Assembly: GCA_029257435.1 (NCBI GenBank)
Contig: JARIBI010000005.1
Location: 1-56,105 of the forward strand
Direction: 5' to 3'
From: Sporosarcina sp.
GTDB taxonomy: Bacteria; Bacillota; Bacilli; Bacillales_A; Planococcaceae
DNA length: 56,105 nt
The notes under the pieces are model-generated. The model was given only the letters and a program-made list of their open reading frames with translations. It ran no database searches and was not told where the DNA came from. Of this stretch, positions 50,179-56,105 are shown in pieces; within the stretch, counting starts at the first letter, position 1; each line of letters begins with the position of its first letter. The position numbers and the translations under genes are program-made.

Positions 50179-50919
50179 TCAATCAAGTAAAATTGACAAA
50201 ATGGTATTACTCTCAGTATTAACTGTTATCGTCATCGAGTTACATACACCCGCAAAAGCGCGAACTGCTATTCTATCTTTAAATGATTCATCAAAGTCCC
50301 ATTCACTTGGCATCAATACAAAGTGTCCCGTACCGAGTACCGAGGTTTCTTTAAAAAAACTCCATAGCGTCAAAATGTCATGGTCTACTAATTTTTTGAC
50401 ACCTCGGAGATTGACTTTATATTCTTTGATAGGGAATATTCCTCCCCAACCGGAACTACTTTTTCTGTACAGATCAGTAACAATAGCATTAAGGCTATTG
50501 CTATTATAAAGATCCAAGAAATATGTTTTAGAACTTCCTCTTACATCTTGCATGCTCAAGGTAACTTGGTTATCATCTGTAACTTTTGAAACCTTATTAA
50601 AGTGCACTGCAATCTCATTGACAACTTTATTATAAATAAAGTTAGTCCTAATAGGAATATCTAACATTCCATTTGATTCAATTAATATAAAGGGCGCCAA
50701 AAAGTATTGGGCAAGAGGTGATAATTGAAGCTCAGAAGGGGCTTTAATTATTATTTCCTCAAATATTATCTTAGGTGGTTCAGCATTTTCATTAAATTCT
50801 ACTTCAGAGTTTTGTATATACTCTTCTGAGTTTACTTCTTCGAATAAATCCAAATTAGCTCCTTCTTTCAAATGGCCCATTAGTTGAACAAGCAATCTAT
50901 CTATAATCTTTAATTCCAT
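50179..50919 (-). CDS. Conserved-looking soluble protein, unknown function
   Basis: 246 residues, no signal or membrane segment. A helical start (ELKIIDRLLVQLMGHLKEGA), an acidic middle, then an alpha/beta part with GSSKTYFLDLYNSNSL and SWDFDESFKDRIAVRAFAG-like stretches. I recognise no family. Starts inside the end of the phosphotransferase gene (23-base overlap), so it is translated from the same message. The first 50 codons contain one isolated left box of the repeat (AAATGGCCCATTAGTTGAAC at 50870-50889). Confidence 0.6.
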   Translation of the reverse strand: MELKIIDRLLVQLMGHLKEGANLDLFEEVNSEEYIQNSEVEFNENAEPPKIIFEEIIIKAPSELQLSPLAQYFLAPFILIESNGMLDIPIRTNFIYNKVVNEIAVHFNKVSKVTDDNQVTLSMQDVRGSSKTYFLDLYNSNSLNAIVTDLYRKSSSGWGGIFPIKEYKVNLRGVKKLVDHDILTLWSFFKETSVLGTGHFVLMPSEWDFDESFKDRIAVRAFAGVCNSMTITVNTESNTILSILLD

Positions 50920-51772
50920 CTACAAAAGCCTGACTATCTTCATTCTCAATCCCATGCAATGCTTCTTGTAACGCAAATGTACTTTTATAAAATTTAACTC
51001 GTTCAGATATTTCATTACCGTTTGGATATAGATTAATACACATATCAAAAAATTCTTCACCAAAGCTAGAGAGTATTCCAGCAAAGTCATACGCTGGATC
51101 TCCTAAACCCGAACCACCAAAGCCTATTATCCCTGAAATCATACTTGTTTCTGGATTCCATAAAATGTTGGATGACCCAAAATCTCCGTGTATAAGTGTT
51201 ATATCTAAATTTGAGAATGCCTTCCCATTTAGAGACGTTTCAAAAGATCGTGATATTTCCTTTTGAACATCTTTTCTGATGAAAGGGAATAATTTATTTT
51301 GAATCTTCTCATACAGGTTATACATCTCTTCACGAGGGTTAAGAACCTTTAGTTTCAAATCTCGACCTGCTTTTTCTCCTGAAATAGAATGGAGTTCTAC
51401 AAGGAAAGAGACAAGTTGTTTTGCCAACCCTTTAACCAATTCAACACTCTCAACACCTGTTAAACTCTCCTTCCACAAAGGAACACCATCTATTAGGTTA
51501 TAGCCGGTAAAGACCTTCCCTGGTTCTAACTCTTCAAAAGACTGATAAATAGGATTAGGAATAGGAGTGGAGATGATACCTTTAATGTATTTCAAGATTT
51601 CCGTCTCTCTTCGTAATTGAATTATTCCATTTTTATATTTTGGAAATCTAAAAACCAAAGATTTGTTTATAATGAACACATCATTATTCTGACCAATTTC
51701 ATTAGGATAAAAGTCTTCGAGGGAAAGGTCAGAATAAAAAGATTGAATGGTTTCGATAAAGTTATTATTCAC
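50897..51772 (-). CDS. Aminoglycoside phosphotransferase (APH)-family protein with altered metal site
   Basis: 291 residues. N-lobe: DVFIINKSLVFRFPKYKNGI and IQLRRETEILKYI; C-lobe: catalytic loop ITLIHGDFGSSNILW (Asp and Asn present). The activation segment reads ISGIIGFGGSGLGDPAYDFA, where the family has I-D-F-G-D: both aspartates are glycine. The first binds magnesium, so catalysis is doubtful. Small-molecule kinase or a decayed/regulatory relative; no drug specificity can be read from it. Confidence 0.85.
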   Translation of the reverse strand: MNNNFIETIQSFYSDLSLEDFYPNEIGQNNDVFIINKSLVFRFPKYKNGIIQLRRETEILKYIKGIISTPIPNPIYQSFEELEPGKVFTGYNLIDGVPLWKESLTGVESVELVKGLAKQLVSFLVELHSISGEKAGRDLKLKVLNPREEMYNLYEKIQNKLFPFIRKDVQKEISRSFETSLNGKAFSNLDITLIHGDFGSSNILWNPETSMISGIIGFGGSGLGDPAYDFAGILSSFGEEFFDMCINLYPNGNEISERVKFYKSTFALQEALHGIENEDSQAFVDGIKDYR

Positions 51773-51821
51773 TCAGTAATGCCCCTCTTTCAGTCACTTA
51801 CTATTGTTTTGATCAGCAACT

Positions 51822-51870
51822 AAATGGCCCGATAGCGCAACACCTTGGATCTTTCCATTATAGAACATTT
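51822..51870. repeat. ORF-separating repeat, copy G (right part eroded)
   Basis: Left box AAATGGCCCGATAGCGCAAC, centre CCTTGGATC; the right box is not clear. Outer end of the second tract. The ~140 bases that follow, up to 52007, hold no gene I can support. Confidence 0.65.
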
Positions 51871-52007
51871 TACTATGCCTCACTCTTTTTTACATATAAT
51901 TCAAATATTCCAATTCCTCTCTCTTCTTTCCGAGAAAGATAACCACTCTCCCGCCATAAAATTAACTGATACTGACATTACTGAGATGTCTTTTTAACTT
52001 CATCAAA

Positions 52008-52886
52008 TCAACTATTGCTCGTATCCCCACTGCCAAAATAATACACATATAAATCTTCCATCCTAGGCTCTGCCTGTTGAGCAGAGATGTGAGGCTTCGC
52101 ATGAGAAATAATCCGTATGTCCGCGTGCGCCTTTTGCAGCTGCAGGTTGGAGACCGGGTAGGCCGTTGTGTACGTTTGCAGTTCGTTATGTGGTACTTGG
52201 ACCGCCCATACTTGGCGATCCAACTTGGCCAGCAGCTCACGAGGGGACGCTTTTCCAATGAGCTGTCCTTCTTTTAGCAGGAGCACTTCGTCAGCGACGT
52301 ATTCGATATCCGACACAATATGCGTGGAGAGGATAATGATTGTATCCTGCGCCAACTGGGACAGGATTCCCCGCAGTCGGATCCGTTCGCTCGGGTCCAG
52401 CCCGGCTGTCGGCTCGTCCAGGATGAGGACTTTCGGGTTGTTCAACAGAGCCTGAGCAATTCCGACTCTCCGTCTCATCCCGCCGGAATAGCCTTTCAGT
52501 TTTTTTCGACTTACACTTGTCAGGCCCACCAGTGCCAATACGTGTTTCACACGCACTCGGGCTGTTTTAGCATCGAGCCCTTTCAAGTTCGCTACGTACT
52601 TCAAAAACTCTTCAGCTGTGAACTGACTGTATCCATGGAAGTCCTGCGGCAAGTATCCGAGCTTGTCACGATACGCGGCGCCGAGTGTTGTGATGGCACG
52701 ATTGTTGTAAAGTACCCGCCCGCTTGTCGGTGCAATGACGTCCACCATGATACGCAGAAGTGTCGATTTGCCTGCTCCGTTCGGCCCCAGCAATCCGTAG
52801 ATTCCCGGAGATAATTCGCAGTCTATCGATTTCAGTGCCTCGTGGTCTTTGTACTGATGACTGACTTTTTCTAGTTTTAGAGTCAC
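52008..52886 (-). CDS. ABC transporter, ATP-binding protein
   Basis: 292 residues: Walker A LLGPNGAGKSTLLRIM, signature YSGGMRRRVGIAQALL, Walker B VLILDEPTAGLDPSER, and a switch-His in LSTHIVSDIEYVAD. This is the ABC-2 exporter type (NatA/CcmA/BcrA-like). The last ~70 residues bind no nucleotide and may regulate. GTG start after GGAGGAG, overlapping the permease gene by four bases. Last gene of a five-gene operon led by a sigma factor. Confidence 0.95.
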   Translation of the reverse strand: MTLKLEKVSHQYKDHEALKSIDCELSPGIYGLLGPNGAGKSTLLRIMVDVIAPTSGRVLYNNRAITTLGAAYRDKLGYLPQDFHGYSQFTAEEFLKYVANLKGLDAKTARVRVKHVLALVGLTSVSRKKLKGYSGGMRRRVGIAQALLNNPKVLILDEPTAGLDPSERIRLRGILSQLAQDTIIILSTHIVSDIEYVADEVLLLKEGQLIGKASPRELLAKLDRQVWAVQVPHNELQTYTTAYPVSNLQLQKAHADIRIISHAKPHISAQQAEPRMEDLYVYYFGSGDTSNS

Positions 52887-53608
52887 AGTTCATGTCTCCT
52901 CCTTTGTAGTTTCCTCGTCAAAAACATGGAACCGGCGATCAGAATCATATACCAGATCACCAATTGAGGCAGACGCGGTTCGGTGCCCACTTCATGTGCC
53001 CGTATGAGATACGAAAAAAATCCTTTTTCTAAAAACCACTCTATGGAGAAGTCCGTCAGTAGGCTACCTCTCAGCAAAAAAGTCAGGCCATACAATAGGC
53101 CACACAGGATCACAGTGATTGTGTGGGATTGAAAGGTGACACAAACACAGGCGGCAAAGATTGAAAATAGAACACTGCCCACCAGTACGTACGGTAGGCC
53201 GGCTGCACAGCCCCTTAAGATTTCGGTGAATGACTCCTGCGGAACGGCCAAAGCAGCTCCTGACAGCTGAATCGCTGTAAAGAGAAGGACCATGAATAGT
53301 ACACAGAGGCCAGCAGCTCCCAGCCGTACAAAAAAAACTTTCGATTTCCCATGACGGGTTGTGAGAATGACTTCCCGCACGCCTTCCTCCTTGTCCAAGA
53401 TGAATATCTTTGTAGTCATTGCGAGGATCAGGAAGCCTATCGACAGCGTGCCGAGGACATGCCAGAACGCATCCGCAGTTGCCAAGACATGTGCCGGACT
53501 TTTTTGGGCAGCAAAATAGATCATTACACTCCAAAAACCACATATGACGAGGACTGCAGGGAACCCCCATTTGTTCCGCATGATTTTTTTAACTTCCCAA
53601 GGCAACAT
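52883..53608 (-). CDS. ABC-2 type transporter permease
   Basis: 241 residues, six hydrophobic segments, short cytoplasmic N-terminus (LPWEVKKIMRNKWGFPA) and basic C-terminus (RKLQRRRHEL). A cytoplasmic loop (KIFILDKEEGVREVILTTRH) is typical of NatB/ABC-2 permeases. Overlaps both neighbours (20 and 4 bases). Partners the ATPase downstream and the second permease upstream. Confidence 0.82.
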   Translation of the reverse strand: MLPWEVKKIMRNKWGFPAVLVICGFWSVMIYFAAQKSPAHVLATADAFWHVLGTLSIGFLILAMTTKIFILDKEEGVREVILTTRHGKSKVFFVRLGAAGLCVLFMVLLFTAIQLSGAALAVPQESFTEILRGCAAGLPYVLVGSVLFSIFAACVCVTFQSHTITVILCGLLYGLTFLLRGSLLTDFSIEWFLEKGFFSYLIRAHEVGTEPRLPQLVIWYMILIAGSMFLTRKLQRRRHEL

Positions 53609-54419
53609 TGATCCGTCGCCTCCCGAGTATGAGATTTACGGTAAACAAGCCGGCAGCCAGGCTGAGGAACAGGAGTAAAACCTCTGTATTTGATAACACG
53701 ACATACCCTTCTAAATATTCGAAGCTCAACATTCCGTTCAAACCATATCTGTATACGTTCTCCAAGTACTCGATGCCAGGCATGGTTTGGATATAGTAAA
53801 AGATATATTTTTCATACAGCTCCCAGAAAGCAAAAATGCTGCCAGCCGTCAGCATGATGAATACACTTCGTTTGATGAATAACGAAAGGAGAAAGACGAA
53901 CAAGGCAAAGATATAACTTGCCAATATCATGTAGCCCCCCTCCAATATCATGAGCTTTGCAAATGTCCAGTCAGGATTCGGAGTGAGGTAATTGGGAGTA
54001 TTTGCTCCCATCTGTACAAATAACCCTGTCGGCGACGCATAGGCAAGCAGGACCAGACTTGTAATAACGTAATAAAACAACACGATTGATACACAAAAGA
54101 GGAAGAGGACGAATTGTTTCACGACCAGCAGCTGCACACGCCCTGCCTTGTATGTAACCAACAATTCCTCCATTTCCTTTTCCCGCTCAAACGGCATACA
54201 CCGGGAAACACCGACGACGACGGTTACCGCAATCAGCATATAACCGATATAAGGCATGACGGACGCCATCTCTTGCCAGAAAAATACCGCTTGCGAAGAA
54301 TCGATGGTTGCGTTCGTTCCCATTGCATATAGAACGGTACATAGGAAAAGAGCCATGTAGAGTTCACGCTGCAAGAATAGCTTTTTTCCTTCTACCCACG
54401 CTAGTTTACTAATTCCCAT
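53589..54419 (-). CDS. ABC-2 type transporter permease
   Basis: 276 residues, six or seven hydrophobic segments. N-terminal amphipathic GISKLAWVEGKKLFLQREL and the loop CMPFEREKEMEELLVTYKAG (again an E-x-E-EL-L-x-T motif) are of the same type as in the neighbouring permease, so the two likely form a heterodimer. Overlaps genes on both sides. Substrate unknown. Confidence 0.82.
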   Translation of the reverse strand: MGISKLAWVEGKKLFLQRELYMALFLCTVLYAMGTNATIDSSQAVFFWQEMASVMPYIGYMLIAVTVVVGVSRCMPFEREKEMEELLVTYKAGRVQLLVVKQFVLFLFCVSIVLFYYVITSLVLLAYASPTGLFVQMGANTPNYLTPNPDWTFAKLMILEGGYMILASYIFALFVFLLSLFIKRSVFIMLTAGSIFAFWELYEKYIFYYIQTMPGIEYLENVYRYGLNGMLSFEYLEGYVVLSNTEVLLLFLSLAAGLFTVNLILGRRRINVALGS

Positions 54420-55176
54420 CCGGTAATCGCTCCATTCTCCAAAGTTTAGTCAGTTGTCGTATGAAGACAGCAGCCAGTCCAATATTAGTAGCCATGAAAA
54501 TCAGGGTATGAACCGACAGCAGTAGTGAGCCGAACGGTGTGTAGATGGAAAGTAAGATGAACGAGACCCATACTAGCAGTATGACTGTCCAAGACAGCGG
54601 ATTTCGGTACTTCGTACTGATCGCCAGCAGAATGACACAGAACAGCAGAATCGGCGTGATTCCTGCTACCGCAATATGGAACGATAGCGAGAAGAGACCT
54701 GCCTTCTGAATGGACGCCGCATACAGCAATGCCCCGCCGTATAAGATCAGACTCCACAGACAGATTGCCACCAATTTCGAAAACAGAACCTGCTGAAGCG
54801 AGAAGGTAAACGTCTGTTCCAATTCCACCATGTCCTTGGTCTGTGTATGCACAAGATGCCACCCTGCTAAAAACACAGGGGCTGGTGCAGTGAGGGTGAA
54901 AAGAATCCATTGATCCGGGGTGCTGGAAAGGATGGTAACAGTACCCATCAACACGATCACCAGAAGACTTAGCTGTACAGCGAAGTGCCCCCAAAGATCT
55001 TTGAATGATTGCCGGACAAGTTGTTTCATGACAACCGCTGTATTTTTCTGCGGAACAGGCATGTAAGACTTCAAGTAGTCAATGGTTCTCTCCCTGTCCT
55101 GTTCATGAATAACAGGAGGAATGTCGTCGTGCAGCCAGCCGCGCAGTTGATCATCTTCACGTTTACCTTGTTTCAC
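54409..55176 (-). CDS. Membrane protein following the sigma factor (probable anti-sigma or transporter part)
   Basis: 255 residues. About 55 polar residues (KREDDQLRGWLHDDIPPVIH, then RERTIDYLKSYMPVPQ) precede six hydrophobic segments. The gene starts inside the end of the sigma gene (ATGA-type overlap), the place normally held by the anti-sigma factor, but no zinc-binding HxxxCxxC is present. It may be an anti-sigma factor of an unusual type or a third permease-like subunit. Not decided by sequence. Confidence 0.65.
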   Translation of the reverse strand: MKQGKREDDQLRGWLHDDIPPVIHEQDRERTIDYLKSYMPVPQKNTAVVMKQLVRQSFKDLWGHFAVQLSLLVIVLMGTVTILSSTPDQWILFTLTAPAPVFLAGWHLVHTQTKDMVELEQTFTFSLQQVLFSKLVAICLWSLILYGGALLYAASIQKAGLFSLSFHIAVAGITPILLFCVILLAISTKYRNPLSWTVILLVWVSFILLSIYTPFGSLLLSVHTLIFMATNIGLAAVFIRQLTKLWRMERLPDGN

Positions 55177-55703
55177 TCCATAACCCCCTTAGCTCGTTTC
55201 CGCAGTTTCTGCAGCCCTTGGAACAGTCTCGATTTCACTGCTGGCACGGTCGTCTTCGTAATCTTTGCGATTTCTTTGGCCGTGAAGCCATGATAATATT
55301 TCAAAATCAGCGCATCCCGTTGTTTCGCAGGAAGTGACTCAAGCAGCTCCTTCACTTCGGAGCGATCGGAGAACTGTTCTTCCAGGTCCGACTCCTGATG
55401 AAGCAAGTCATGCTCGTCTGTGAGTTCAACTGAACGCCTCGTCCTCGTAACGAAATTCATCGCCCGGTTCCGCGCAATCCTGTACAGCCACGCTTTGAAC
55501 GTCCCTTGCTCCTTGTAAGCAGGCAAGGCTTGTAGCATCGCTACAAACGTCTCCTGTGTCAGATCCTTCGCTTCTTCATACGGACTCCCGAGACGGTAAA
55601 TATAACGGAAGATCTCATCGTAATACCGCCGTACCAGCTGCGCCATTGCGTCTTCATCCCCCTGCTGTATCGCGCTGATTAATACCGCGTCATCCTCATA
55701 CAT
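55173..55703 (-). CDS. ECF-type RNA polymerase sigma factor
   Basis: 176 residues. Region 2: YDEIFRYIYRLGSPYEEAKD, LTQETFVAML and TFKAWLYRIARNRAMNF. Region 4: LPAKQRDALILKYYHGFTAK, EIAKITKTTVPAVKSRLFQG. Good site (GGAGGTTAG) before the ATG. First gene of a tightly overlapping operon with membrane protein, two permeases and an ATPase, so it probably controls its own exporter in answer to an envelope-active compound. A palindrome-like ACACGCCTGGGTGT lies about 28 bases upstream of the start. Confidence 0.94.
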   Translation of the reverse strand: MYEDDAVLISAIQQGDEDAMAQLVRRYYDEIFRYIYRLGSPYEEAKDLTQETFVAMLQALPAYKEQGTFKAWLYRIARNRAMNFVTRTRRSVELTDEHDLLHQESDLEEQFSDRSEVKELLESLPAKQRDALILKYYHGFTAKEIAKITKTTVPAVKSRLFQGLQKLRKRAKGVME

Positions 55704-55825
55704 GATCTAACCTCCATACTTCTATATAACACGCCTGGGTGTGAAAAGGATTTATTTTTTTGTTTTTACTGGAATAACGGAGATCAGGGGGGCTTCATTA
55801 TACTCCGAATCATTTACAGCATACG

Positions 55826-55879
55826 AAAAAACTGGCCTGAACAGTGGGAATGCGCTGTTCCAGCCAGTTTTGTTTTTGG
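55826..55879. terminator. Strong intergenic terminator
   Basis: AAAACTGGC-ct-GAACAG pairs with CTGTTC-ca-GCCAGTTTT followed by GTTTTT on the plus strand. Upstream of the sigma operon; ends a transcript coming from the left or right intergenic region. Confidence 0.8.
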
Positions 55880-55916
55880 TGTTCGGGTGGAGTGGGAGTT
55901 AATAGGTTGACTATTC

Positions 55917-55998
55917 CACAAATAACACCCGTTAGTTTAAGAAGGATTTACCTTTTATTTTTCGGTTAATTGCTTTAACGTAAGCCCCCAATTAAATA
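55917..55998. repeat. ORF-separating repeat, partial copies near the right edge
   Basis: ATAACACCCGTTAGTTTAAG at 55921-55940 matches the right end of copy 8, and TTCGGTTAATTG with AAGCCCCCAATTAA at 55961-55995 matches the right half of copies 3 and 9. A collapsed form (ACCCTTTAACGATAGTCCCC) follows at 56071-56091. Suggests the start of a third tract past the edge. Confidence 0.55.
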
Positions 55999-56012
55999 AC
56001 GCATAGGCAACG

Positions 56013-56055
56013 CAGCACCCCGCTTGGTACGATATTCGTATCAAACAGGAGGTGC
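56013..56055. terminator. Hairpin near the right edge
   Basis: AGCACC-cc..TTG-g-TACG pairs with CGTA-t-CAA..GG-a-GGTGCT, followed by TTCTTTG on the plus strand. Probably a terminator or a long imperfect stem of the repeat family. Confidence 0.5.
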
Positions 56056-56105
56056 TTTCTTTGTTTTTAAACCCTTTAACGATAGTCCCCGTTTCCTTAC
56101 AACCC

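Noticed and set aside
1-56105. tRNA and rRNA genes
   Set aside because: No cloverleaf-like sequence ending in CCA or rRNA-like stretch was noticed on either strand.

Overview
The window looks like chromosome of a low-to-moderate GC Gram-positive, order Bacillales and probably a Planococcaceae/Sporosarcina-type organism. This is inferred from GGAGG-type ribosome binding sites, many TTG/GTG starts, a lysine riboswitch in front of dapA, T-box control of a threonyl-tRNA synthetase, and homologues of Bacillus genes such as yhfW and yxjI. Species is not determinable from the sequence alone.

Layout. (1) 1-1.35 kb: an ECF sigma factor with its overlapping, truncated anti-sigma gene. (2) 1.5-12 kb: an AT-rich accessory tract of about twenty small genes, nearly all on the minus strand (membrane proteins, lipoproteins, a second signal peptidase I, NUDIX, DUF4240, DUF2750, a GNAT remnant). 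Almost every gene or gene pair is separated from the next by a ~50-65 bp repeat: a left box resembling TGGCCCGTTTGA, an imperfect hairpin of variable sequence, and a right box resembling GCCCCCGTTTGA. Several genes in it are decayed. (3) 12-19.5 kb: housekeeping and small regulatory units (Xre/DUF3169, RND remnant, luciferase-like oxidoreductase, Rieske-FAD oxidoreductase YhfW, YxjI-like, DUF1284, LytTR/DUF3021). (4) 19.8-41 kb: dapA under a lysine riboswitch, then a large catabolic region on the minus strand. It holds D-malate/tartrate-type and D-2-hydroxyacid dehydrogenases, thiolase, acyl-CoA dehydrogenase, enoyl-CoA hydratase, 3-hydroxyacyl-CoA dehydrogenase, CoA transferase, a sodium/solute symporter, an FAD amine oxidase and an ornithine cyclodeaminase-like ketimine reductase. 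A divergent CdaR/PucR-type regulator follows, then an amino-acid ABC transporter, a lysine-6-dehydrogenase-like enzyme, an aldehyde dehydrogenase and an aminotransferase. Together they read as a candidate lysine/pipecolate degradation region ending in acetyl-CoA. (5) 41-45.8 kb: NUDIX, prolyl oligopeptidase and an N-terminally short ThrRS behind two tandem T-boxes. (6) 45.86-51.9 kb: a second tract of the same ORF-plus-repeat units, in which one repeat copy is split by a 2.7 kb group II intron. (7) 52-55.7 kb: an ECF sigma factor translationally coupled to an ABC exporter. (8) 55.9 kb to the end: partial copies of the same repeat, suggesting a third tract beyond the right edge.

The most unusual feature is the ORF-plus-repeat organisation of regions 2 and 6. 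One small, unrelated, same-strand gene is followed closely by a repeat whose ends are conserved and whose middle keeps a stem rather than a sequence. It resembles an integron cassette array in logic, but the boxes do not fit canonical attC and no integrase is present here. The group II intron in the middle of one copy gives a clean reconstruction of the uninterrupted element.
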